Notes: generated by a model not told the origin, from the letters alone. A stretch of DNA of 64,000 nucleotides from Rhizobium lentis (GCF_014200175.1 NZ_JACHBD010000009.1:124001-188000); one strand, 5' to 3'; positions 1-9,022 are shown, counted from the first letter of the stretch. Numbers and translations: made by a program.

Positions 1-68
1 TGCAGGCCTGATTACCTGATAACGCGGCTGACGGAGATCGGCCCACCATCCAAACAAGGAGAATGCGA

Positions 69-301
69 ATGCAGGTACTCGTCAGAGACAACAACGTCGA
101 TCAAGCCCTGAGGGCGTTGAAAAAGAAATGCAGCGCGAAGGGCTGTTCCGCGAAATGAAGGAGTGGCGCGCCTATGAGAAGCCCTCGGAACGCCGCGTCA
201 GAGAACAAGCTCAGGCGATCAGCCGGCAGCGCAAGGCCGCACGCAAGAAGATGCAGCGCGAAGGACTCCCGACCGAACGGAAGCAGGTGGTAGTGCGTTA
301 A
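69..301 (+). pseudogene. rpsU: 30S ribosomal protein S21-like gene (rpsU), frameshifted
   Basis: The frame from ATG 69 begins MQVLVRDNNVDQALRALKKK, the standard start of rhizobial S21, then shifts near base 125 and stops early. In the next frame the protein resumes with MQREGLFREMKEW and continues through a lysine/arginine-rich tail to TAA at 299-301. One base is missing within the A-rich lysine codons around 119-129; restoring it gives 77 residues, normal for S21. An AAGGAG ribosome site lies at 55-60, 8 bases before ATG 69; the in-frame ATG at 63 is too close to it. S21 binds the small ribosomal subunit and helps translation initiation. It is either a decayed paralogue or a one-base sequencing error; rhizobia usually carry several copies. 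Confidence 0.8.
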
Positions 302-324
302 CAGCTTTCCCGAAAGGATAGACA

Positions 325-519
325 ATGGACGAATTGAATAGCCTTGTCATTTCAGAAGAACGCCTCGAGGATTGCCGTGATGTGGTCGAGCCGGATCTGC
401 AAGACCTGATCCAGCGTGCGCTGACATCGGGCTTTTCAAGGGAGGAAATCCTCATAGCCGTCAGCGAACTGGTCGCAGAAGACTTCGCAATGGTCATGGA
501 AACTCCAAGCGTGCATTGA
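325..519 (+). CDS. small conserved hypothetical protein (64 aa)
   Basis: This is a 64-residue acidic protein with no signal peptide or membrane segment; predicted helices occupy most of it (DLQDLIQRALTSGF, REEILIAVSELVAEDF). A GAAAGGA ribosome site lies about 7 bases before ATG 325. It follows the rpsU-like gene by 23 bases and may be cotranscribed with it. Small acidic proteins of this kind are common in Rhizobium, but I do not recognise a function. The codon pattern and ribosome site support a real gene. Confidence 0.65.
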   Translation: MDELNSLVISEERLEDCRDVVEPDLQDLIQRALTSGFSREEILIAVSELVAEDFAMVMETPSVH

Positions 520-585
520 GGAACGAATGGTGACGGTGACGGTGCAAAAGGATGTCTTTGGTGTGGCCGAGAACCGCCTTCCGAA

Positions 586-617
586 GGGGTTTCGATATTC
601 TTCGGATATCGAACCCC
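586..617. repeat. imperfect hairpin in a 320-base gene-free stretch
   Basis: Bases 586-600 (GGGGTTTCGATATTC) and 605-617 (GATATCGAACCCC) pair over 13 positions with one bulged T in each half of the left arm, around a TTCG loop. No T-run follows, so it is not a classical intrinsic terminator. The stretch 520-839 otherwise holds no convincing gene: only a 45-codon frame at 527-664 without a good ribosome site. Confidence 0.45.
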
Positions 618-839
618 GGATCTGCAGCGTTCCGTTCTCGAAGCGATACCGGCCTGTCGTTTAGAGCCTTCGACTTCCATGGGTTCGAAGGCAACCGCAG
701 GACGGTTTCCTTCGGCTGAAAATACGACTCGACAGAGCATCAGGAAAGCAGAGGCGATATCGTTATTGCTGCCGCCTATTCGTGAGGTCGCCGCAGGTTT
801 CACGGGCATGTTCTCGTGACCGACGCCGGGCAACTTCGT

Positions 840-1751
840 TCAAGCCGGGTTAGCTGACGCCTTGACGAAATCGATGAAGGCGCGGAGCGGTGCCGGCACC
901 AGGCGCCGTCCCGGATAATAGAGAAACGGCCCGGAAAAGCGCTGCCACCACGGTTCGAGAATGGGCTCGAGAAGCCCACTGTCAAAATGCGGGCGCAACC
1001 AGTCTTCGAAAATGCTGATCACGCCCGTGCCCGCTATGGCGGCGTCGACAGACAGATCGGTCGCCCCGCCGACCTTGACGATCAATGGCCCTGTTGGTTC
1101 GACCCGTACCACTTCGCCGTCCCGTTCATATTCCCAAGGCGTCGTCAGCGCACCGCTGTCAAACCGGCCCAGCAGGCAGGCATGGCCGAGGAGTTCGCTC
1201 GGATGTTGCGGCCGGCCATGGCGGTCGAGATAGTCGGGGGACGCGGCAGTGGCAAAGCGCTGCTGGCGCGGCCCGATCGCTATTGCGATCATATCCTGCT
1301 CCAGCCGCTCGTCGTAACGAATGCCGGCGTCGCATCCTGCAGCAAGCACGTCGACGAAGCTCTCCTCGGCGACGATCTCGAGGCGGATATCGGGATAGGC
1401 GGCGAGGAATGGCGGAACGATGGCCGGTAGCACCAGGCGCGCCGCGCTGACCGGCACGTTGAGCCGCAGAGAACCGGCCGGCCTGTCGCGAAATCGGTTG
1501 ACCACGTCGAGCGCGGCCTCCACCTCCGTCAAAGCAGGGCCAAGGCGTTCCAGCAGGCCTTTGCCCGCTTCGGTTGGAACGACGCTGCGCGTCGTGCGGT
1601 TGAGCAGTCTGACCCCGAGCTCAGCCTCCAGGCGACGCACCGCTTCACTGAGAAAAGAGGCGCTGCTGCCACTGGCCCGCGCCGCTTCGCGAAAACCGCC
1701 GGCCCGCGCCACGGCGAGAAAGGCATTGAGATCACTCAAATCTGCTTTCAT
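840..1751 (-). CDS. LysR-family transcriptional regulator
   Basis: The 303-residue protein has the LysR layout: a winged helix-turn-helix over residues 5-62 (DLNAFLAVARAGGFREAA, then LEAELGVRLLNRTTRSV), followed by a periplasmic-binding-protein-like effector domain from about residue 90 (AGSLRLNVPVSAARLVLP). A GGAG ribosome site lies 9 bases before ATG 1751. It is divergent from the PdxI-like reductase, with 97 bases between starts, which is the usual arrangement when a LysR protein controls its neighbour. The effector is unknown. Confidence 0.9.
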   Translation of the reverse strand: MKADLSDLNAFLAVARAGGFREAARASGSSASFLSEAVRRLEAELGVRLLNRTTRSVVPTEAGKGLLERLGPALTEVEAALDVVNRFRDRPAGSLRLNVPVSAARLVLPAIVPPFLAAYPDIRLEIVAEESFVDVLAAGCDAGIRYDERLEQDMIAIAIGPRQQRFATAASPDYLDRHGRPQHPSELLGHACLLGRFDSGALTTPWEYERDGEVVRVEPTGPLIVKVGGATDLSVDAAIAGTGVISIFEDWLRPHFDSGLLEPILEPWWQRFSGPFLYYPGRRLVPAPLRAFIDFVKASANPA

Positions 1752-1772
1752 TGTTCGCTACTCCGCACGGCC

Positions 1773-1786
1773 TGTACGGATTGTAC
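1773..1786. promoter_or_regulatory. candidate LysR site between divergent genes
   Basis: The 97-base divergent region contains two copies of TGTAC (1773-1777 and 1782-1786) separated by GGAT, so an interrupted near-dyad with a T-N11-A shape sits in the middle. Position and spacing fit a LysR binding site controlling both the regulator and the reductase. The assignment rests on position and weak symmetry only. Confidence 0.3.
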
Positions 1787-1848
1787 CCGATTATCACACG
1801 CTCCGCCAAGGCGTAGTCTCGGCCTCACCTCTTGAAAGGAGTGAGATC

Positions 1849-2724
1849 ATGTCCATTATCGATGAGGCCGGCAGCTTCAATCTCGGCGACCGCAACGTGA
1901 AGCGACTTGGCTATGGCGCCATGCAGCTCGCCGGGCACGGCGTATTCGGCCCGCCCAGGGATCGTGGCGCCGCGCTTGCGGTGCTGCGCGAGGCGGTCGC
2001 CAGCGGTGTCAATCACATCGATACCAGCGATTTCTACGGTCCGCACGTCACCAACCAGATCATCCGCGAGGCCCTCCACCCCTATCGCGATGATCTCGTC
2101 ATCGTCACCAAGGTCGGCGCCAGGCGCGGCACGGACGGATCCTGGATTCCGGCTTTCTCGCGCGATGAGCTGACGCAGGCGGTACAAGACAACCTCCGCA
2201 ATCTCGGCCTTGACGTGCTTGACGTCGTCAACCTCAGGATCATGTTCGACGTGCATGGCCCGGCTGAAGGGTCGATAGAAGCGCCGCTGACGGTGCTTGC
2301 AGATCTCCAACGACAAGGCTTGGTCCGCCACGTGGGCTTAAGCAATGCCACATCGAGACAGATCGCCGAGGGGCGCGGAATCACCGACATTGTCTGCGTG
2401 CAGAACCAGTACAATCTGGCACATCGGGCAGACGATCGCCTGATCGACGAACTCTCCCGCGAGGGTACTGCCTATGTGCCGTTCTTCCCGCTCGGGGGCT
2501 TTACTCCGCTGCAGTCCTCGACGCTCTCCAATGTTGCCGCACGCCTCGACGCGACACCCATGCAGGTGGCACTCGCCTGGCTGCTGCGTCGCGCGCCCAA
2601 CATCCTGCTGATCCCCGGCACCTCCTCCGTTGGCCATCTCAGGGAAAACCTCGCCGCCGCCGGCCTCGTGCTGCCCGATGAAGCCATCGAGGAAATGAAC
2701 CGGATGGCCGATATCGCTGCCTGA
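1849..2724 (+). CDS. pdxI: aldo/keto reductase, pyridoxal reductase PdxI-like
   Basis: The 291-residue protein starts at ATG 1849 behind a GAAAGGAGTG ribosome site. It has the aldo-keto reductase barrel with active-site D58 (IDTSDFYG), Y63 and K88 (IVTKVGAR). The usual catalytic-histidine strand reads DVLDVVNLRIMFD, so a histidine is not in the standard place. Blocks such as RLGYGAMQLAG, GVFGPPRDR, DTSDFYGPHVTNQIIREAL and the FFPLGGFTPLQSSTLS stretch closely match what I remember of Escherichia coli YdbC/PdxI, an NADPH-dependent pyridoxal reductase in vitamin B6 salvage. The sequence likeness is strong; substrate is inferred. Probably controlled by the divergent LysR protein. Confidence 0.85.
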   Translation: MSIIDEAGSFNLGDRNVKRLGYGAMQLAGHGVFGPPRDRGAALAVLREAVASGVNHIDTSDFYGPHVTNQIIREALHPYRDDLVIVTKVGARRGTDGSWIPAFSRDELTQAVQDNLRNLGLDVLDVVNLRIMFDVHGPAEGSIEAPLTVLADLQRQGLVRHVGLSNATSRQIAEGRGITDIVCVQNQYNLAHRADDRLIDELSREGTAYVPFFPLGGFTPLQSSTLSNVAARLDATPMQVALAWLLRRAPNILLIPGTSSVGHLRENLAAAGLVLPDEAIEEMNRMADIAA

Positions 2725-2886
2725 CGGCATGTGATGGCCGCAGACGGTCTACCGTTACGCCACGCCTCGCGCGGCTAGCCGGCGGACTGCGGATTATCGA
2801 TGTTTCGGCAAGCCGACTGATCGTGATCCGATGCGCGGCCAGGTCAAAACTTCAAGACGCTTCTGCCTCGGCAAGTCGCTTGATCA

Positions 2887-3078
2887 TCAGGACGACTTTC
2901 CGGTGATAAGTTCATAGGCCACGAAGGCCGCCGACATCGTCAGAAAAACCCCGATTGCCAGGGGATAATTGGCCGCCGTATTCGGATCGGTTAACTTGGG
3001 AATGCCGATCACGGCGCCGGCCGCCAAGACGGCCGACAATGCGACCTCTTGGATAATCAGCTTCGAACGACGTGTCAT
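2887..3078 (-). CDS. small two-helix membrane protein, function unknown
   Basis: This 63-residue protein has a basic N-terminus (MTRRSK) and two hydrophobic segments, roughly residues 9-28 (EVALSAVLAAGAVIGIP) and 38-57 (YPLAIGVFLTMSAAFVAYEL). A strong AGGAGG ribosome site precedes ATG 3078 by 7 bases, which makes it a credible gene despite its size. It stands alone, with 162 bases after it and 219 before it. I do not recognise the family. Confidence 0.65.
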   Translation of the reverse strand: MTRRSKLIIQEVALSAVLAAGAVIGIPKLTDPNTAANYPLAIGVFLTMSAAFVAYELITGKSS

Positions 3079-3297
3079 GATCGACCTCCTGTTGCCAGAT
3101 GAGCTTGGTCCATCGCCTCACCCGAGCAAGGCTAGAGCAAACAGAACGGGTATCGAGATAAAATCCACAATTTTTGCGCGGCAAGCACCTGCTGATGGTT
3201 GGCAAGCTTGGTGCGCCTCGTGGTTTATACAGAAGGGTCCAGGGACCATGCGACCCCTGGCTTCATGCTCCGGGAGCCGATCCGGCGCGGCTATGCT

Positions 3298-4212
3298 TCA
3301 ATAGCGCTCTGGTACCAACATTTCAGCCGGAACCGGCGCCCTAATGTAATCATCATGGCGGATGCGATCCGGCAACTCGATTTCCGGTTTCGGCACATCC
3401 TCGTAAGGGATCTGCTCGAGAAGATGGGCGATGCAGTTCAGCCGCGCCCGTTTCTTGTCCACGGCCTGCACCACCCACCAAGGCGCCTCCTTGGTGTGCG
3501 TGCGCGCCAGCATTTCTTCCTTGGCTTTGGTATATTCCTCCCAATGGACACGGCTTTCCATGTCCATCGGTGAAAGCTTCCACTGCTTCAGCGGATCGTG
3601 GATACGCATTTTGAAGCGGAATTCCTGCTCCTCGTCGGTGATCGAGAACCAGTATTTGATCAGCACGATGCCGGAGCGGACGAGCATGCGCTCGAATTCC
3701 GGCACCGAGCGGAAGAATTCCTCGAGCTCGTCGGGGGTGCAGAACCCCATCACGCGCTCGACGCCGGCGCGGTTGTACCAGCTGCGGTCAAAGAGCACGA
3801 TCTCGCCGGCTGTGGGCAGGTGCGGAACGTAACGCTGGAAATACCATTGATGGCGCTCACGCTCGGTCGGGGCGGGCAGTGCGACGGTGCGGCAGACGCG
3901 CGGATTGAGCCTCTGGGTGACGCGCTTGATCGCGCCGCCCTTGCCAGCCGAATCCCGGCCCTCGAAAAGCACCACCACCTTCAGCTTCTTGTGCTGGACC
4001 CAATCCTGCAGCCGCACCAGTTCGTGCTGCAGCCGGAAGAGTTCGCGGAAGTAGATCTTTCGCTCGAGCGTCTGCTCGGCAGGTTCCGACATTCCCTCGG
4101 CGACCAGATCGTCTAGGCGGTCTTCCTCCATCTGCATTTCCAGCTCCTCATCGAAGCTGTCTGCGATTTCGGCCTTTATGCGGTCGAGTTGGTCCTGCGG
4201 TGTTTGAGCCAT
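3298..4212 (-). CDS. ppk2: polyphosphate kinase 2 (PPK2)
   Basis: The 304-residue cytoplasmic kinase transfers phosphate between polyphosphate and nucleoside diphosphates, normally making NTP from polyphosphate. The Walker A loop EGRDSAGKGG is at residues 84-93 and the catalytic FDRSWYNRAG block at 141-150; VQHKKLKVVVLFEGRD and HEEY-like C-terminal motifs also match single-domain PPK2. The N-terminal 45 residues are acidic and helical. An AGGAAGGA ribosome site precedes ATG 4212. Monocistronic on the minus strand; the sugar operon upstream ends 108 bases away. Confidence 0.95.
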   Translation of the reverse strand: MAQTPQDQLDRIKAEIADSFDEELEMQMEEDRLDDLVAEGMSEPAEQTLERKIYFRELFRLQHELVRLQDWVQHKKLKVVVLFEGRDSAGKGGAIKRVTQRLNPRVCRTVALPAPTERERHQWYFQRYVPHLPTAGEIVLFDRSWYNRAGVERVMGFCTPDELEEFFRSVPEFERMLVRSGIVLIKYWFSITDEEQEFRFKMRIHDPLKQWKLSPMDMESRVHWEEYTKAKEEMLARTHTKEAPWWVVQAVDKKRARLNCIAHLLEQIPYEDVPKPEIELPDRIRHDDYIRAPVPAEMLVPERY

Positions 4213-4320
4213 GGTTTTTTCCTTCCTGTTGTTTTGACAGGAGCATGTCAGTACGAAGGCTATATGACGGCCACTGATCGAGCTGAAACGGTTACGCCCG
4301 TCTCTCGTTCCAACTGCAGC

Positions 4321-5973
4321 TTAGAGCTGCCCCGCCCGATATCGATCGGCAAGGTTTCGGCAGGCGCGGATCGTCAGGGCCATGACGGTAAGCGTCGTGC
4401 CCGCGATGCCGCTGCCGGGGAAGGCGCTGGCGTCGGTAACGATGAGGTTTGGGGCATCCCAGACCTGGTTGTAGGGGTTGAGCACCGACGCTTCTGGGCT
4501 TTCACCCATGCGCGCACCGCCGGTTTCATGGATGGCCGCGCCCATGCACATGGTCTTGCGGAACCATGTGCGGAACATGAAGCGGCTGAAGGCGTCCGTG
4601 TCGGGAAAGGCGCCCTTGCCCATCTCCTTGAGGCCGGTGGGCGAGCCGATGAATTCGAGCTCACCACCGACTTCGCTCACCATGGTGATCAGCGTTTCCT
4701 CCTGCTGGCGAAGCAACGCCTGCTCCTCCGCCTGCATGACGCAGCGGATATGCGGCACGGGAATGTTCCAGGCGTCTCTGCGCCTGGCATCGAGGGTGAT
4801 GCGGTTGTCGGCATAAGGCAGCATGCGGCCGAAGCCGAAGAAGGCGAGACGCGCATCGGTGTCCCCGGAAACAGGCGCCCGGCCGACGCTGCCCTGGTAG
4901 TCAAAATCGCCGCGGGCCGCGTCACCCTCGCCGAAACGGGGGATGAAGATCCCACCCGAGGGATTGTAGAACGGGTCGGTCGGAGCGGATTCGTCGGGCG
5001 CCCAACCTTTCGCCTTCGAAAAAGATCCGAAGGCGAGGCAGGGAAGCTGATCCATGAAATAGCGGCCGAGAACGCCTGAGCTATTTCCGAGGCCGTCGGG
5101 ATGTTGGGCCGAGGCCGAATTGAGGAGCAGCCGCACGCTCTCGATCGGCGAGGCCGACAGCACCACCGTCGCGGCACGGGCCATCGATATCTCACCCGTA
5201 TTGCGGTCGATGAATTCCGCGCCGGTTGCGCGGCCGGTTTTCTCATCCGTCGTGATGCGGCGAACGACGGCGTCGTAGCGGACCGTCAGCCGGCCGGTGG
5301 CCTTGGCATCCTTAAGCGGCCGCGGCATGCGTTCGGCGTCCGGCGCGATGTAGCGCCAGGAAACGACGCGCCTCTGCGGCCAACGGCTTTCAACCGCTTG
5401 CTTGAAGATCTGTTCGGCGGGCGTCAGACCCGCCGGATTGGCATAGATCCCGTCCGGCAGCGTCGGCACATCGTCCTTGTTGCCGTAGAGCCCGAGATAG
5501 GTCTCCACTTCGTCGTAGAACGGCGTGAGCTCGTCATAGGAGAGCGGCCAGTCGACGCCCTTTCCAGAGCGCGACCGGATCTTGAAATCGTCGTCGGTCC
5601 AGCGCAGCAGCACGCGGCCGAAACTGTGCAGACGCCCGCCGCCCTGGCGGCCGCGGATCCACAGGAAAGGCTCGCCCTTCGGCGTCGTATAGGGGTTCTT
5701 GCGGTCGTTGACGAAGAAGTGGCTGAAGCGCTCTGTAAAGAAGGCCGCGCGCGCCTGGATCGGCTGCCCCTTGATCGTGGCGCGCGCACGCTCCCAGATA
5801 TTGATGCTGCTGGCGGGCGCCTTCTTGCGCGCCGGGTCGAAATCCCCAGGCCCAACGGCCGGACCGGCCTCCAGAAGCAACACCGACAGCCCTTGCGCCG
5901 TCAGTTCTTTGACCGCGAAGGAACCCGCCGCGCCGGAGCCGATCACCAGCGCATCATAGACGATCTCAGACAT
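4321..5973 (-). CDS. GMC-family FAD-dependent oxidoreductase
   Basis: From ATG 5973 the protein has 550 residues. The FAD-binding fold opens with ALVIGSGAAGS (about residues 8-18) and LLLEAGP; the C-terminal GMC block is present (HETGGARMGE, then NLIVTDASAFPGSGIAGTT). The family oxidises sugar or alcohol hydroxyls; relatives include gluconate 2-dehydrogenase large subunits and glucoside 3-dehydrogenases. No Tat signal is seen and no small or cytochrome subunit lies nearby. It is the last gene of a sugar transport operon with a TIM-barrel isomerase, so a transported sugar or glycoside is the likely substrate. A longer start at 6000 is possible but has no ribosome site. Confidence 0.85.
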   Translation of the reverse strand: MSEIVYDALVIGSGAAGSFAVKELTAQGLSVLLLEAGPAVGPGDFDPARKKAPASSINIWERARATIKGQPIQARAAFFTERFSHFFVNDRKNPYTTPKGEPFLWIRGRQGGGRLHSFGRVLLRWTDDDFKIRSRSGKGVDWPLSYDELTPFYDEVETYLGLYGNKDDVPTLPDGIYANPAGLTPAEQIFKQAVESRWPQRRVVSWRYIAPDAERMPRPLKDAKATGRLTVRYDAVVRRITTDEKTGRATGAEFIDRNTGEISMARAATVVLSASPIESVRLLLNSASAQHPDGLGNSSGVLGRYFMDQLPCLAFGSFSKAKGWAPDESAPTDPFYNPSGGIFIPRFGEGDAARGDFDYQGSVGRAPVSGDTDARLAFFGFGRMLPYADNRITLDARRRDAWNIPVPHIRCVMQAEEQALLRQQEETLITMVSEVGGELEFIGSPTGLKEMGKGAFPDTDAFSRFMFRTWFRKTMCMGAAIHETGGARMGESPEASVLNPYNQVWDAPNLIVTDASAFPGSGIAGTTLTVMALTIRACRNLADRYRAGQL

Positions 5974-6057
5974 GTCTTTCCAAATCCTGTTCTGGAGCAA
6001 TTGCTCAAAGCGGAGGGCAGCGCGCCGGCGATTGCGAGAAAACCAAGGGGCGGCCCA

Positions 6058-7140
6058 TCAGAGCCGCGACCCGTCGGCGCCGAAGAGCGACGCCTTGGCG
6101 ATATCGAGCCCGGGAGCCACGGCGTCGCCCGGCTGCAGGGCCACATCGCCCATCAGCCTGAGCGAGAGGCTTTGATCGGCCCAGTCGAACCAGACGACCG
6201 CGTCAGACCCCATCGGCTCGACAACGGAAACGCGGCCGGAAATGGTGGGCAGGCTACCTGCCGCTCCGTCGAGCACGAGATGCTCGGGGCGAAAGCCGAG
6301 CGTTGCCGGTCCTTCCGCCGCTGCTGCTTGAAAGGAATAACCGGAGAGATCGACGGCAAGCCCCTTGCTTCGAAAGATTAGCGCGCCGTGGCCCCGTTCG
6401 ATCCGGCCCTCGACGAAGTTCATCGCCGGCGCGCCGATGAAACCGGCAACGAAGAGATTGGTCGGGCGGCGATAGATTTCGGCCGGCGAGGCAAGCTGCT
6501 GGATGACGCCGTCGCGCATGATAGCGATGCGATCGGCAAGGGTCAGGGCCTCGACCTGATCATGGGTCACGTAGATCATGGTGTTGCCGAGGCGCTGATG
6601 CAGCTTCTTGATCTCGACGCGCAATTCGTTGCGCAGCTTAGCGTCAAGGTTCGACAGCGGTTCATCGAAGAGGAAGACATCGACTTCGCGCACCAGCGCC
6701 CGGCCGATGGCGACGCGCTGGCGCTGGCCGCCGGAGAGCTCGGCAGGGCGTCTGTCGAGCAGTGTGTCGAGATGGAGAAGCGCGGCGGTACGGGCGACAC
6801 GGGCCTCGATCTCGGCCTTCGGCAGACCGGCGACGCGAAGGCCGAAGGAAAGGTTCTTGCGAACCGACATGCGCGGGTAGAGCGCGTAGGACTGGAAGAC
6901 CATGCCGATGCCGCGGTCTTTCGGTTCCTCCCAGCTGACGTTCTTGCCCGAGATCCAGATCTCGCCGGCAACGATCTCCTGCAGGCCGGCAATGGCGTTC
7001 AGCAGAGTGGACTTGCCGCAGCCCGAAGGGCCGAGCAGCACCAGGAACTCCTGCGGGGCAATATCGATCGACATTTTTTCGATCACCGTATGGTGGCCAT
7101 AGGCGATCTTCAGATCCTTGACGGAGACGGCGGATTGCAT
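6058..7140 (-). CDS. sugar ABC transporter ATP-binding protein (UgpC/MsmK type)
   Basis: From ATG 7140 the protein has 360 residues. Walker A is GPSGCGKST at residues 38-46; the signature LSGGQRQRVAIGRAL, Walker B (VFLFDEPLSNLD) and switch histidine (VTHDQVEA) follow in order, and residues beyond 240 form the TOBE domain typical of CUT1 sugar importers. It is the motor of the transporter whose permeases and binding protein lie immediately upstream; the permease stop is 7 bases from its start. An open frame extends to 7215 but would overlap the permease. Confidence 0.95.
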   Translation of the reverse strand: MQSAVSVKDLKIAYGHHTVIEKMSIDIAPQEFLVLLGPSGCGKSTLLNAIAGLQEIVAGEIWISGKNVSWEEPKDRGIGMVFQSYALYPRMSVRKNLSFGLRVAGLPKAEIEARVARTAALLHLDTLLDRRPAELSGGQRQRVAIGRALVREVDVFLFDEPLSNLDAKLRNELRVEIKKLHQRLGNTMIYVTHDQVEALTLADRIAIMRDGVIQQLASPAEIYRRPTNLFVAGFIGAPAMNFVEGRIERGHGALIFRSKGLAVDLSGYSFQAAAAEGPATLGFRPEHLVLDGAAGSLPTISGRVSVVEPMGSDAVVWFDWADQSLSLRLMGDVALQPGDAVAPGLDIAKASLFGADGSRL

Positions 7141-7147
7141 GGAAGCG

Positions 7148-8032
7148 TTACCCCTTGACTGCGCCGGCTGCGATGCCACGCACGAACCAGCGGCCGGACA
7201 GGAAATAGATGGCAAGCGGGACGATGGCGGTCAGGATCGTCGCCGCCATGTTCACATTGTAGGTGCGCTCGCCCATCGTGGTGTTGACGATATTGTTGAG
7301 CTGGACGGTCATCGGCAGATTATCGCGCCCGGCGAAGACGAGGCCGAGCAGGAAGTCATTCCAGATGCCGGTAAATTGCAGCATCGAAACGACGACCACC
7401 ATCGGCACGGCGATCGGCAGCATGATCTCGAAAAAGATGCGCCAGAAGCCGGCGCCGTCGACGCGCGCCGCCTTACAGAGCTCTTCCGGCACGCTGACGA
7501 AATAGTTGCGGAAGAGTAGCGTCACCAGCGGCAGGCCGAAGATGACATGCACGAGAATGATGCCGGCAAGCGAATTGTAGAGCTCGATATTCGCCATCGC
7601 CCGGACCATCGGATAGAGGAAGATCTGGTAGGGGATGAGGCCGCCGGCCATCAGCAGGCCGAAGAGCAGGTTTGCCCCGCGCGGCCGCCAGAGCGACAGC
7701 GCATAGCCGTTGACGGCGCCGATGAAGACCGAGAGCGCGACCGCGGGAAGGGTTATTGCCACCGAATTCCAGAAGCCACTCCGAATGCCGACGCAGACGG
7801 TTCCCATGCAGGCGCCTGACCAGGCGGTCGCCCAGGCGGAGAAATCGAGCTTGGCCGGCAGCGCGAAGATCTGTCCGAGCCGGATTTCGTCCATCGATTT
7901 CAGAGAGGTGACGACCATGGTGTAGAGCGGCAGAAGGAAGAAAAGTGCTGCGACGACCAGGAAGGTGTATAGGCCGATGCGCCCGGCGGTGAGCCGTGCC
8001 GGCTTCGGGCCGTTCGGATAAGGAGCGGCCAT
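7148..8032 (-). CDS. sugar ABC transporter permease (MalG type)
   Basis: The 294-residue inner-membrane protein has about six transmembrane helices, the first at residues 20-40 (LYTFLVVAALFFLLPLY). The coupling loop EELCKAARVDGAGFWRIFFEIMLPIAVP matches the EAA motif of carbohydrate permeases. It is one half of the channel with the next permease. Its ATG overlaps the preceding stop codon by one base (TGATG), so the two are translationally coupled. Confidence 0.95.
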   Translation of the reverse strand: MAAPYPNGPKPARLTAGRIGLYTFLVVAALFFLLPLYTMVVTSLKSMDEIRLGQIFALPAKLDFSAWATAWSGACMGTVCVGIRSGFWNSVAITLPAVALSVFIGAVNGYALSLWRPRGANLLFGLLMAGGLIPYQIFLYPMVRAMANIELYNSLAGIILVHVIFGLPLVTLLFRNYFVSVPEELCKAARVDGAGFWRIFFEIMLPIAVPMVVVVSMLQFTGIWNDFLLGLVFAGRDNLPMTVQLNNIVNTTMGERTYNVNMAATILTAIVPLAIYFLSGRWFVRGIAAGAVKG

Positions 8033-8919
8033 CAGGCGGCTCCCTTCGCTCTGGCGCGCATATGCATCGCATAGCGGAAAGGGGCGACCGCGATGATCAC
8101 GCCGAGGACGAGCACCGTCGCGCCAGCTGTGGCAAGTCCGAGGTTCTGACGCCCGAACAGATTGTCCATGATGAATTCCGCGGGCACCTCAGTCGCATTG
8201 CCGGGGCCGCCATTCGTCATGGCGACGACGATGTCGTAGGTCTTGATCACGCCCATGGCGAGCAGCATGCCGGCCGCCGCCAGCGCCGGCCCGAGCTGAG
8301 GCAGGATGATCGAGACATAGATCCGCCAGACCGGAATGCCGTCGATCCGCGCCGCCTTCCATTGCTCGGCCTCGATGCCGCGCATGCCGGCAAGCGCGAT
8401 GACCATGACCAGCCCCGCACCCTGCCAGATGCCGGCGAGCACCAACGCGTAGATCGCCATGTCGCGATTGACCACCCAGTCGAGCACGAAGCTATCCCAA
8501 CCGAGCGAACGCATACTCGCCTGGATACCGAGCGTCGGATTGAGCATCCATTGCCAGATCAGCCCGGTCACGACGAAGGACATGGCGTAGGGATAAAGGA
8601 ATATTGTCCTGAAGGCGCTTTCGAAGCGGATCTTGCGGTCGAGCGCTGCGGCCAGCAGAAAGCCGAGCAGCAGACAGCCGACGACGTAAAGGACGCCGAA
8701 GACCAGCACGTTCTGCAGAGAAGCGAGCCATTTGGCGGAAGAGAAGAGCTTCGAATACTGCGCAAGGCCGACATAGGTCGAGGATGGGAAAAGCGTCGAA
8801 TTGGTGAAGGACAGGCGGATCGACCACGCCATGGTGCCGATGAAGACCACTACCGCGACGAACCATGTCGGCAGCAGAGCGATAGTGGCGGATGAGTTAG
8901 GCTTGCGTTTGAAGGACAT
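8032..8919 (-). CDS. sugar ABC transporter permease (MalF type)
   Basis: From ATG 8919 the protein has 295 residues and six predicted membrane helices, the first at residues 12-33 (ALLPTWFVAVVVFIGTMAW). The EAA-like loop is EAEQWKAARIDGIPVWRIYVSIILP, followed by TNGGPGNATEVPAEFI typical of CUT1 permeases. The frame is open to 9138, but that would overlap the binding-protein gene and adds a basic non-homologous extension. The gap to the binding-protein gene is 103 bases. Confidence 0.93.
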   Translation of the reverse strand: MSFKRKPNSSATIALLPTWFVAVVVFIGTMAWSIRLSFTNSTLFPSSTYVGLAQYSKLFSSAKWLASLQNVLVFGVLYVVGCLLLGFLLAAALDRKIRFESAFRTIFLYPYAMSFVVTGLIWQWMLNPTLGIQASMRSLGWDSFVLDWVVNRDMAIYALVLAGIWQGAGLVMVIALAGMRGIEAEQWKAARIDGIPVWRIYVSIILPQLGPALAAAGMLLAMGVIKTYDIVVAMTNGGPGNATEVPAEFIMDNLFGRQNLGLATAGATVLVLGVIIAVAPFRYAMHMRARAKGAA

Positions 8920-9022
8920 CGGCCAGAGCTCGTCGACAGATGAAAGGGGCGCGCGCCGCCGCCGCGCGATGGCAGCGGCCGGCAGCCGTAACGTCGGATC
9001 AAACCGTCGCCACGGCACTATC

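Noticed and set aside
527..664. 45-codon frame in the stretch after the small hypothetical gene
   Set aside because: No adequate ribosome site and repetitive first codons; it spans the hairpin at 586-617.
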